From positions 12,602,531 to 12,666,530 of the forward strand of contig NC_091019.1 of NCBI RefSeq assembly GCF_041296385.1: a stretch of DNA of 64,000 nt. The letters are read 5' to 3'. The position numbers and the translations under genes are program-made. Each line of letters starts with the position of its first letter. The first letter of the stretch is position 1. The notes beneath the pieces are model-generated. The model had not been told where the DNA came from, did no database searches, and saw nothing but the letters and a program-made list of their open reading frames with translations. The stretch is from Aphelocoma coerulescens (Eukaryota; Chordata; Aves; Passeriformes; Corvidae). Positions 41,100 through 53,045 of the stretch are shown here, piece by piece.

Positions 41100-42080
41100 T
41101 GGAGAACGTGTACTTCCCTGTGCGGGCCTGGGGAGCTGGAAGAACCTGTGCCTTTAAGAAGCACAGCGAACCAGCGCAACCGTTCGAAACCAAGGCTCAG
41201 CAAATAGGAGACAATGAAATATGGAGTAACTTGAAACCAGCCCACGAGCTGCCCAAGAGAAATCTCCAGCTTGTCTGGCTCTCAGACACACCCTTGCAGC
41301 ACTTCTGGAAAGCTGGGCCCCGTTTGCAAGACAAGGAGCTAATTGATTCCATCGTCTTCTGTATGTGCAAGTATAAACTGAAGTGCATAAAGGACAGAGG
41401 GACACGCAGCTCAGCTGACCGCGCTCAAAGACTCTGCTGTCTGACAGCGCGCCGGCCGCCGAACAAGCGCCGCGATTGTTCCTGCCAGACGCCACGGGAC
41501 CCAGGATGCATAATTGCAGTGCCTGCATGTCCAACTGTAGGGTATATTGGCAGCAGGATAGCAAACTGGCTTTGAGTATTGTTAACATTTTTCTCTGCCG
41601 TCCACGGAGCTGCTGAGACGCTGCAGAAGCGGGGCTGGTCCATCCTGTGCCACCAGCTCGCACACCTGCCGGAACGTCTCCTCTCCCTACACACCGAAAC
41701 AGATTTTCCTCTTTACAAAAGTGGCTTTTTTTCCCCCCCCTCACCTAGAAATTATCTTCATTAACTTCTTCTGTAACAGCCCCTGAGTTGTGGTTTCCAC
41801 AGAACCGGAGTAAAAAAAGTCAATCTTTTCAGGCTGAAACTGATAACACCACTCAGTGCCTCCATTTGTTCTCTTTTACAGCGTGATTTATCTCACAGCC
41901 TTTCTGGTTCTGACCCAGTAAAACTCCCCAGGCTTGGAGGGGAGCTGCCACTGGATCTGGATGAAAGTTCCTGGCGAGTCGCGTGCCAGGGGAACACAAG
42001 GAGAACACCTCTGCTGTGCTCAGCCCGAGGTGATGGATGCAGGGTCTCTCTCTTTTCATCTCTTCTGAACCGCGTGCTTA
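41100..42080. promoter_or_regulatory. CpG-dense patch, candidate internal promoter or enhancer
   Basis: In AT-rich surroundings with few CpG, about 13 CpG fall within 41404-41498 alone, with more scattered through 41160-42070. Frames of 212 codons (plus, 40937-41575) and 196 codons (minus, 41154-41744) overlap here; both are most easily explained by few stop codons in GC-rich DNA. No TATA box or recognised first exon is visible. It could be an alternative TEAD1 promoter, an antisense RNA start, or an enhancer kept unmethylated. Confidence 0.45.
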
Positions 42081-45000
42081 AAAGCAAAATGGCATGACAT
42101 GCACTTCAAGCAGAGCAAGAAACGTGCCATCTTTGTATCCATGTGGCAATCTTTCTGCTAAGCAAAGACATCAATCAATTCCACTAATGATAAAAGGGAG
42201 AAATTTTATGTCAGAGCCCATTCTGTAAACATGGAATTCAAACACTGCTCTTGGATCTCAAGCGCAACAGAACTCACTGTTAATTAAGAATAAACTATAT
42301 AAAGCTACATACTAAATAAGCCTAAAAACATAAGGCTCATGATATCTTTGAAATGTTTTGTTGTTTTTTTTTTTTCTCCAGGAATAATAATATGAAAACA
42401 TATTTAGAGTATATATTTATTTTGTGTTTGAGAAACCATTTTGAAAATTCTGAAAATCTAAGGAAAAAACATACAACAGGAAAATAATTCCAAGCCACTT
42501 TACACACAGTCATCGAGCTTCTCATACAAATTCTTCTGGTTTAAATATGGAGCAATACCACCAAACACAGTAGCAAAGTCATATTGATGTAAAACCGCAG
42601 TCTGTTTGTATTTATTTATCGGTATTTATCTGATCTCATGGTATTATCAGATTTCACAGACTTTGGACACATAATTTATAATCCCCATGAATACAGTTTA
42701 GTAGGGAACCAGCAATTCTCTAGCAGATAAACAGGAGCTATGGTTTTGGTCAAGCTAGAATTTAATTTTCAGGTCTTGGCTGGATAAACTGAACAAATCA
42801 TAAAGACGATAACAAACTAGTAGCCTGTGAATTTGACACCCAAAGAAGCAATATCTGGCCAGGAGTCACCACGGACTTCAGAGGATTTTACCTCTGGCTC
42901 TCCCTTATTCCTGCCCCAGAAACAAGTGACTTTTCCTGCAGTTGCCAGCAGTGTCATGATCCACTTCAGTAAAATTCTTGCACACAGTTAAATTCAGAAT
43001 AAAGGCAGGGTTTGAGGATCATTTCTCATGCAGAAATACTTACATGTCGCACCTGATTTCACATTGGTTTGAGTTCACTGAATTCAAAGGACTTAGTGAC
43101 AGTTTGGTCACAAAATAGTGAATCTGTGTTTTTCTTCCCTTGCCTCCCTGCTTAACCCCCATGCCCTACAGTACCAAAGGGCTCCCCTCAAAACAATAAC
43201 CAGCAAACAGGTCTCCACATTCACACCCAGAAGAGCATCTGCAAAGAAAATAAAGGCAAGATTCTCAAGCTTGCTGCTATACATAATCTATTATTTCTCA
43301 TATTTACTATTATTATTACTATTGTTTTCATTGTGTTACCAATATTTCTGCCATGTAAAAAAAATACACTCCAAGATTTAAATATTTTCTTTCTAAAATT
43401 ACTTGCTTTGAAAAGCAGAATCCTAACGCTGTACGCTCTTCTCTGACTAGAATTTCTCTTCCACAGTGCTGTAAAGCAGAGACTGGCATTTTACCATGAT
43501 CTCTTGATGTTTTGTGTCGAATTTCCCACGTGTTCACTCGTCGGAGGAAATAACTTTCAGGGATGGGACTACGTGATTTGCTTGGATGTGGTGCTGCTGT
43601 TAGCTAAAATGAAGCACCTCAGTAGTCCTGACCATCACTCAGAAAAGACACCAGAACCAGGAAAACCACTGCAGCTACATAACAATAAAAAAACTAAACA
43701 CAACCATCTTGTGATCAATTTTATGTCTAACATTTCATTAGAGTAGTCATAAAAATGTATCTGGTTATTTACAACTGAAATCCAGCATGCAAGGTCAAAG
43801 TGGAACCTACTGCATCCAAAATGCTGTAGCTTTGAAACCAGTTGAGAAGTTATTCGTGCTCCCACATAACTGATTCTGAACCCTGTATGCTTTGGTTCAT
43901 GCAGATACACTGAACAAAGGCACTCAGTATACAAATGTTGGTTAATTCTTATGTTATTCACAAGGCAGTGCCAGATTTAAACAAATGAGTTGCAAATGAT
44001 TTTGATGAAGACGTTGAATTGCTGCTGTGTTTATGATGTACTGCAAGACAGTTGTGTGATTGACAGTGAGTGATTTAGGCTTAGCATAATAAATATTATA
44101 TTCTTATGTTAGATAGGAGTACATCAATGGAACCTATTCTAATTCTGTCTAAGGCAATGAAATCATCTGCCTGGGTTGCTCATGGAAATATGAGTCCAAC
44201 TATTTTGGACTCATGCAGATTTTATGCTTATACAGAAGAGGTAACTTCCATAATCCATAATTATGGGTGCAATACCATTCGCTGAACAACATGGCTTTTC
44301 AAATTTAATTATAAACCCCAAACGTACTTAGCTAATCGGATCAATTGCAAGTCACAGCAAAGCACATTCTAATTTTCAAGACAGATGAAATTTTGCCACC
44401 TCTCAGCTGCTGTGAGAGCCAACATCAGGTGAAAAGTAAGAGAAAACTGACAAGCATGTTTTCCAAGAACCATTACAGCAAATTTTATGACTGTGTTTGC
44501 AGACATGTTCCCTGCAGATCTTTAAGTTGCTACGGCTGCTTTTATTTTGCTGAGCCTCTGCTGAGCAGCAACCACCATTTCAAAGAGGCAACAATGCCTT
44601 TTTTGACAGGTCCCATTATCCTTTCTTGCCCCACAAATGCAACAGGCCAGTCCTCAAAAGCCTCTTTATGAATTTATGGGGATGAAACTGAATTTCTACA
44701 TAGAGAAACTTAGGTTCAATCCCAAAATAACCCCTGAAAGGCCCTGCTCCGACCCCAATTGCTGCACTTACTCTAACAGACCTGCAGCAGAGACTGAACT
44801 CAAGTCTTTCCTCAGGGACTCGCTCCAGCACTGCGACTTTACCCCTGTCCTCCTCATGGTGCTGAGCCGAGGCTGTGCTGTCAGCCCGGCTCTGTGGGGT
44901 CTCTGCTGGGTAACCAGCCCCTCACAAGGGGAAGGCAGCTCACATGTTGTGACTCTGGATCATCAAACCCTTCTGGCTTCCCTTATTTTTTCTGTAATAC

Positions 45001-48000
45001 AAACCTGTTCTGTTTTCTGCAGTGAGGAGTTCTTTTGGATGAGCACCATCTCTTCCCTGTGATGTGCAGTGATCAGTATAATGAAAAATAGAGCTTAGAG
45101 TACTGCAAGACAATCCTATTTTCAGTGCTTCAGCTACCTAAGGAGCCACCAGAACGTGTGATATACAGCACCTCTCTTCAGATGCCTGAGGTAATTCTGC
45201 TTTGGTTGCACATACTATCATTCATATGAATGGTCTTGAGGGTATTCCAAGCAAAAAAGGCAAAACTGAGCCCGAAACAACTGGTTTGGAAAGGCTCAGA
45301 TCAATACTGCAGTCAGTCTACTGTAAACAGAAGACATAAATTAGTATATACAATAATCACCAGTTTGTTCTGTGGTTGTGTTTCCTTTTACTGTAAACAT
45401 AATCACAAAAGCTCCTGATGACACAGCAGCTGCAAAATGAACTCCTCGAATCACAGCACATTCTCAGGTTGACCCAAAGGAACTCTCATAAGGAATTAAG
45501 TATCAAACTATAATTACATAGCTATAACATTATTTATTATTTGCAACATTTGCAGTTACTTTGAAGAGTCAGTCCCATGGTACTGGCTGTTTAAAAACAC
45601 AGTTTCTCAAAGAGTTTGCTTAGCACAGAAAATCAGAGACTACAGGTAGATGTAATGGGCTGGTGAAAGGCACAGCAGAGAGGTAAGAGCAACCCAACAG
45701 CTGTGCTGCATAAAGTAACCAGTATTTCCCTCTTTTCATATAAATTTTGGCACACATAGGGGCAAGCAAATCAAAGCAATTCAAACACTGCCAGAGCCCT
45801 ATTGACATCTATACAGTATGCTGCTTCTCTGTGAAAAAGCTGAATTTCCTATAAAACACTCCACAGCCTCCAAGGACAGGGAACGTGCCCCATCACCACC
45901 CTCCCTCATCTCTAATAAATAGAGGATGTATGGGCTGGGAGAAAAGAACTGAGAAAGGAGAGGATCCTGAAGGAAGACGAACAGGTGGATGATCAGGAAC
46001 AGAACAGCAAGGAGACCCCTGTTGTACAAGAGCACTGAAGAGCAAAATGGTCTCAGACACGTGAGATGAGGTGCCAGGCCTGAGCAAAGCCCAGTGAGGG
46101 CAGCATCTCACCCATTACCAAAGGAGGGTAATTGCAGGGACAGCTGAAGAAAGTGCTCCCAAATTCAAATAAGCTGTAGCCCAACAGTGTCCTGAGTCAG
46201 AAGCAGTGCCTCTGGATATAACAGGGAATTTTTGCTTTCTGACCCTATGTAAACATACAGCTTCCACTGTACCTTTCAAAGGGATTCACAGCTGCACTAG
46301 AGCTTGTCTCCAGAGCTGGTGCCTTTTGTTTGTTTTGAGCCTCTCACCTAAACCTTACACTTGCTGCAGAAGCAGCGAGCAGCTGCTCCTCATTCACCTT
46401 CTCTGTGCAACTCAGTTCTACAGATTTCAGCCCTGTCTCCAATGAGTCACCACTCCTGGACCCAAGAGGTGCAGTCCACTGAGTCACTGCTTGTGCTGAA
46501 GCTGTTCTCAGGAGAATTCTTTGATCCTCCTTGTTGCACTCTTTGAATCTTATCCAGGTCTGCTGCTCTCTTTTTTGGTGAAGGAACTGAGGTGAACAGA
46601 GTATGCAGGGCTGCCCTGACTTCCAGACACAGCCAACCCTCAATCCTGCAGCACCGAAGGAAAAGCCAGGATTCTCAAAAAAAAAAAAATAAATTCTGCA
46701 GTGCTGCCACAAAGATTCTAATTTCTATCACTTAATTTAAGGCTAAAAATCAAATAATCAGTTGCCACTTTTATTTCTTCACTTTTTTTTTTTAATTTTA
46801 TTTTTTTTTATTTTTTGTTTACTTGCAAGTATGGGAACATTAGCATGGACTGGACTGTTTCAGGTTTTGAAATGTGTAGTCCTCTCACAATATCTTTTGA
46901 AGTTTTATGGACTGCCAGACATGCACAGACCACATGCTGAGTAACACTGCTGTTCAGTGCTTCAGCAAACAGCCAAACGGGAGTTGAGGGGACAAAACAA
47001 GTTTGACTCAAAGTGCCCTCTGCAGTATGAGTAACTGCTCAGGAATCCTCTGCATATATTCAAAAACACTCGCACACAATCTGATGCTCATTTCCCATGC
47101 TGCAACTCACACGTGTGTGCCCAAGCAAGGTTCAGTGCTTCAGACCTGAGCCACACATCCCTGGTAGAGGATGGGGGGCAAACCCAAGACCCACGGGCTT
47201 GTAGCTGAACTGGCTCTGACCCCCCAGACTCAGCATGAAGGGTATGGCCAAACCCCTGAGAGACATCGTGCCTGCACTTTTAGGGCTAACACTAACAAAC
47301 ATCAACTATTTTCTCACAGTAGCTGACCTATGTGCAATATTTTATGACTCATGGAAAACTTGGAACAGCTGTAAGAAACAGTCAGTAAATTTAAGCAAGA
47401 CCAGAGTGGATCAGCAATTGTACTGAAACAAAAAGCTACAAACCTGAATGACAAATTGCATGACATGCCCATAATGGAAGGCTTGAGGCTGCTGTTGCAA
47501 AGGATCACCCATGAAAATGGAACCACTGGACAAGAGACAAAGCCAATATATTCCTATGGATTTAACCATTTTACTGCTTCTAACTAGTCCTGCCGAACTT
47601 TCTATATCATAAACTGCAACAATTTCAGCTGAATTTTCTTTATGATTGAAAGAATGAAAATTTCACATTTGCTTGAATTTATTACTAACTGACATCACAA
47701 TTTCAGCAATTCATAAATTTCCACACTGGTCAGCAAGCTATGACCCACAGGGAAAATGTTATGCTGACCTCACTGCAACAGCAGTCCTAGAAGTAGAAGA
47801 CACAGAGTTATCAGTATTTTAGCAAAGGTTTTTAGATGGATTCTACTAGTTGAAAAGCTAGTATGATACTCCTAAGTAAATGCTGGGGTTATGGAAAACA
47901 TTAAAAAAATTGATTGAGGACTTGTGGACAAATACACAGGATAACAGCTCCTTGGGAGAAAGGCTGCAGAGAATAAATAAGATACAATCTACATATCTAG

Positions 48001-51000
48001 AGTTTACAAATATTTATTTTATATTATTTAGACTGTTTGTATATCTAAGGAAGCTGCAAAAAAGAGATTTATACTGAGAGAAAGTCGGATGAAAGAAAAC
48101 AATCCAAACAAAATCCCCAAACTCCACAATGGAGGAACGTGGTAAGATTTTTACCATTTGATTTCACATAGTCCCTTGAAAACTTAAGAACTCCTATTCT
48201 GCCTCAATCAGTTTAATACCCTGTTTCTGTTAATTATGAGTCAGTTTTACCGATTTGATGGAAGAAGGTGCTCAGCCATGCCTGAGCACCCTGTAGCCCA
48301 TCTCCAAAGCTCTGCAGGGAGGGGGAAGGAGACTCTCAAGGCTCCCCACCCCATGAAGCCACCGCAGGCACTTTATCCCAAGTGCACACCAACACTCATC
48401 CAGCCATAAATAAGGGTGATACTTCCAATCAGTGAGAACACAGATGCACCCAGCAACGAAGCAGCCATCCCAGATGACAAATAATTAAGCAGACTTGTCT
48501 TTGGGGACTGGGGACAGACCCATTCTCAGGAGCTCCTGGATGTGCAGAGGAGGGTGGGAAGGGAGCTGTGTCCCACTTGCTCCCAGCGAGCCAAACCCTG
48601 GCAGTGCAGGGAGAGGGAGCACCCAGGTACACCCCAGTAGTGCTGTGAGTCTCCAGGAGCACCCCTGTCCCCAGCCCTCACTGCAGGGCTGAGCACCCTG
48701 CTGCCCTTTCAGAAAGGTTTATACGCATTTAATTACAGGCACACGCCAGGGGAGAGCTCAGCACTGAGTTTTTCCCTTTCTTGCCTTGTTATATTTTGCA
48801 ATACTTAATGTTCCATAATTGATTACATGCAATCTGTCCCAGCTGTAGCTACAAGGTTCTGCAGGCCCACTTTGGGTGAAGAGGCAGTGAAATTAGAAAT
48901 GCTCAGACCACCAGTGCAATTCAGTGAATACATCTGCCAAGAGGAAACCAAGGAATTAATGCACTGGAGACTAACCTTTCAGGAACAAGGCAGGTTTACT
49001 CTGAGCATTAATTCTGAAAGTAATGAGGTTGTGGTTTTTGCTTCAGTCTTTAATAGTCTTCATCATAAAAGCACTGCAGTTAATATCCCATAATCAGTGC
49101 TTTCTGATCAGGAGAGTCCAATAAGCAATTTTCCATCACATACTGGAACTAAGCTACTGCTGCAATCTGAACAAAACAAACAAAACAATGCTCCAGTCTA
49201 CATCTAGCAACAGGAAACACAGACAAAGCAATTTAAATATTTCAGCTGTGGAGCCATTTGAGGGTCTAGCCACATCTTCCATTAAAATTAGCAGCCAAAA
49301 ACTCCAGTTCTGCTTGGGAGTCTTCTCATTTAGAGTTTTCTTAGTGTGTACAAACATTATCTTTCATTGTTGCTTAGCAGTGGTGACTCCCACTTGGTTC
49401 AGAAAAGTAAAAGTATTCAAATTTAACGCAAATTAGTTTATCTGTTTTCCTGGAAAAACCGTTGGAAAAAACCAGTTTGAATTAAAATCAGTTCAGCAGA
49501 AAAGTTCAATTTTATACCCTCTCCTTAAAATGAGTGTATATGGTTATTATTAATTTCTGAATCACACCATGTGCTCTTTCCTACAGTAATTGCTAACTGA
49601 AGTCAACAGCAGTACTGTCATCCATTTTAATGGGCTGGGATCACACCACAAGACACAAAATAAAGACACTTCTTGTTTCGAAATGCTTAGGATCAAAACA
49701 AGAAAAACACAAGAGACACACTGGGAAACCCAAAGGGATGAATGACTAGGAATTTAATTTCTCATTTATTGCTAATATTATTGTTGACTCGCTTGTTAAT
49801 GTAATGTAGCACTTACATTAAGGGATCTGTGTCAGAGTGACCCACTAATGATGATTTGTATCTGCTGCCAGGATAGGCAGACATAGAAGAGACTATTTTG
49901 GTGGTGTTCAGGGGCTATTTCCCTGTCATTTAGGGGATTTAAGGCTCTTAAGCAGTTACAGGCTTGTTTATTTTTTAATAATTAGAGCTGGCTGAATTGT
50001 AAGTCAAAGAAGACAGGCAGGATAAGGGGCCTCTGCTCTCTATAGTGCAATTGCTGCACAAAAGAGGAGCCAGGAGGTACAGGGCTGGTTTTCCTCCCCT
50101 CCTCACCAGCTGGGGAGGCTGGAAGAGCCTCCCAAGTTTCTTGCACAATGTTCCAGCCAGTACAGCTACATCCCTCTGCAGGTAAGGCAGCCCCTCATCA
50201 CCAAAGCACAATGAAAACCAGGATTTCCTAAGCCACAGCCCTCTCAGAGCGTGTGGGACTGGTATTTATTCCTGACACAGGAGCCACCAGACCTCCCTGC
50301 TGCACTTTTCCTGCACTGCTGGGTCAGGCACCATCACCAGTGATGTTCTTGGCCTCACTCTCACAGAGCCGCCGTAACAGCTGGAACTGGGCTGCCACAG
50401 GAGCACACCCCGGAGCAAGGAGCTCCCTGCTCGCCAATTTTATACTTTTTGTGCCATGCTGACACATCCTCTCAGCTCCCAGATTAGCTTGGCCAGCCAC
50501 TGTGAAGCCCTGGCAGTGGATCAAGGGCGACTGGGGTAAGGACCATGGCAGGAGAGGGAGAAACCTCAACTTTGTATAACTAAACTAGACTCAAAAGGGG
50601 ATCTAACCAAGCCATAAATACTAACAAAAAGTGAATTTCAGAAAAAGCCCTACAGCAGATATATCTAGTCTGAAGTACAAGCATCAGGTGATGACCAGAA
50701 CAACCTGCATTCCCCGTGGAGGGCTCGCCAGCACAGCTGTCCCAGCAAACCTCTCCTGGTGTGCACTGAGAGCATCACAAGGATTCACCTCCAGCCAAGC
50801 TGTTCAACACCTCTTCCACCACATTTACTCCTTATTAGGGGTCAGTGATCCTGATCGCATAACAAAGAGCACTGGGGGAATACACATTTAGAAACATCAG
50901 TTTGTAAGACAAGGCAAAACCAGCTGCTTGTAATGGCAGGCATGGCTGGATGCACAGGGAAGACGGCCCTAATTCCAGTTTGGTTTGGTTTTGTCTGGTT

Positions 51001-51540
51001 GCTTTTCCAACCAGTTTCCACCTAGGAAACTGGTATCACTTCCTGAGGGCATCTGTAACTCTTTACTACACCAAGCATTCATGGACACAAGCATCCAAGC
51101 AGAGCAGGCTGGTCAAAATAGGCAGAACACAATTAAAAATATTTGAGTGGCAAATAAACAACTGCTGCTTTTAATCATGGGTGATATTTCTATCTGTGCA
51201 AGTGGGTGTAAAATTCTTCTGTTATTCAGGCAAAGCAGTGAGGAACCAAGCCTGTGGCTCACTCTGCAGCAGCAATCACGTTATCCTGTCTCCCATCCTT
51301 GGCCTCCAACACATCTACAAGAGCCCATACCAGCAATACAGCAATAATTCTCTACTCCTCACATCTGAGTGTTTGTTTCTCAGTCAGGATCATGCCGAAG
51401 CCCTCATGTATCTATAGTAAACACTGGAAGGAGAACTGGGCAAGAGATATTATGCAGGCCCTTGCAGGGCAGATGTAAACCCACAGCATTTCTTGCTGTT
51501 CTCTCCTTAGCTGGGCTGGGGCTTTATCCACTCCATCTAC
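42081..51540 (-). other. TEAD1 intron, unique sequence
   Basis: No exon, RNA gene or named repeat that I can support. Local features are a T-rich run (42366-42376), T-rich blocks near 46780-46820, and GC-richer CpG-poor stretches near 48280-48700. Confidence 0.75.
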
Positions 51541-51670
51541 GACTATTTAGACTGCAGGCTCTTCGGGCCAGGGACCACCTACTGTGTGCATGTTTCTACA
51601 GTCTCCGGAACAAGACTTCCATTTTTGCTGGTTCTCCCTAGGCTAGACCATAATAAATATGATTATTTTA
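51541..51670 (+). repeat. Ancient amniote LINE/SINE tail
   Basis: It reads gactatttagactgcaggct, cttcgggccagggaccacct, then ccctaggctagaccataata and an AT-rich end, in the same order as the copy at 4021-4135. The two are too diverged for a recent duplication, which suggests an old family related to CR1/L3 or MIR-like elements. Confidence 0.65.
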
Positions 51671-52131
51671 ACAATAACACACATTAATAATCGTTAATGC
51701 ATTGCTTGAATTTCCCTTTGAAATGCAATCTGTGCTCTCCTCCCTCTCAGCAGTTTAATCGCTGGCTGAACTTTCTCAGTTAACTGAAAGTGCCATAGGT
51801 AAGATTTTTTTCCACTATCAGCACTTTTAATCTTTGTGTAATTTAAAGCAAATACATCTTTCTTTGTGATTGCAAATGAGCCCAACTGTTGGGGGTTTTC
51901 TTTGTGGTTTTTGTTTTTGTTTTGGGGTTTGGTTTTTTTTTTACTTTTCTGAACTTTTAAGTTATTTTCTAACAGCAACCTGGCCTGGCAGCAGTAAGGC
52001 AGGCATGACATAATGCTGGCTGCTAATGGCTTCCCAACCCTGACTGTCAGCTCTCCCCATTCCAGTGAGTGCTCTCGGACCCTACCAAGCTCACTGGGCT
52101 CTTGTGCTGGGCCAAAGTCACAGCTCTGTGT

Positions 52132-52415
52132 AAGAATCAGAGAATAGTTTAGGCTGAAGGGGAGGGACCTTCAAAGCTCATCTAGTCCAACCCCTCTGCA
52201 GTAAGGGATGTTTTAAACTAGATTAGATTGCTCAGAGCCCAATCTAAACATCCCTTAAATGTTTGCAGGGATGGGGCATCTACAGCCTCTCTAGGCAATC
52301 TGTTTCAGTGTTTTACCACCCCATTGTAAAGAACTTTGACTTTACAGCTAACCCAAATCAACCCTCCTTCAGTTTAGAGCTGTATTACCCTGTTTCCAAC
52401 CATCTCCTTTTAAAG
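52132..52415 (-). repeat. CR1 LINE, 5'-truncated, minus strand
   Basis: On the plus strand it begins agaatcagagaatagtttag, continues with gggaccttcaaagctcatct and agtccaacccctctgcagta, and ends near tcagtttagagctgtattac. This is the reverse complement of about 280 bases of CR1 3' end. It has no coding capacity. Confidence 0.95.
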
Positions 52416-52509
52416 CCTTTGTGCTCCTGGGCTCATGGATGGGGCTCTACCTCATTTTAGTGCTCCAGGCTGGCTGCTCTGGATAGGCATCTTCAAGTTC
52501 CTGGGGCAG

Positions 52510-52968
52510 TGGGAGGCCACACCACTCTCAGCTTTCCAGCACGTCGCTGCGGGAGCGCTGGGAAACGTGCGGGGGCATTGGGGGCGAGGGGGAACAGCTG
52601 CCTGGTGCAGAGTGATCACCTTTCTGGGCAGGCATCTGCCAGCCAGAAGAATCTGCCTTGTTCCAAGCTTGGCTGCTGTGCTGGGGAGAGAAGGAGAGTC
52701 AACCAACACCACCCTGGCCCTGCAAATAGCCCCGCTCCCAGCGCTGCTGTCCGCGCCCCTCTGTGCCGCCGGCCTGTGGCACCCCAGCAGGGAAAATGAC
52801 CAGTCCCCCCCAGGAGCAAAACAATCCAGCATTTTGCCTGGCTGTCTGGGCTTTAAAGAATGATCTTCCTGCACAAAGAATTCCCCTCATCTTACTTCAC
52901 ATCAAGCACGATTATTTGCGGGAGCGGTGCGGATGGGCGAGGGAGCGCGCGGCCCCACCTCGGAGCAG
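52510..52968. promoter_or_regulatory. Second CpG-dense patch
   Basis: CpG-rich clusters at about 52541-52590 (7 CpG) and 52917-52965 (8 CpG) bracket a GC-rich block. It sits between the CR1 at 52132-52415 and an old repeat at 52969-53045. Overlapping frames on both strands (142 and 140 codons) carry no recognised domain. Function is unknown; it may be a small CpG island or simply GC-rich sequence. Confidence 0.35.
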
Positions 52969-53045
52969 AGCCCCACTGTGCTAAGCACAGGGCACAGAGA
53001 TGATCCTTTCCCCAAAGAGCTTACAGCTAAGCATAACAGGGAAAA
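52969..53045 (-). repeat. Ancient amniote repeat tail, reverse orientation
   Basis: The blocks ccccactgtgctaagcacag and ccccaaagagcttacagcta are the reverse complement of the 3' region of the same old family as at 4021-4135 and 51541-51670. Divergence is high. Confidence 0.6.

Noticed and set aside
40937..41744. Overlapping open frames of 212 codons (plus) and 196 codons (minus)
   Set aside because: Both lie in the CpG-rich patch where stop codons are rare, neither shows a known domain, and no splice or promoter evidence makes one a gene.
52435..52874. Frames of 142 (plus) and 140 (minus) codons
   Set aside because: GC-rich sequence with few stops; one begins inside or beside a CR1 copy; no domain visible.
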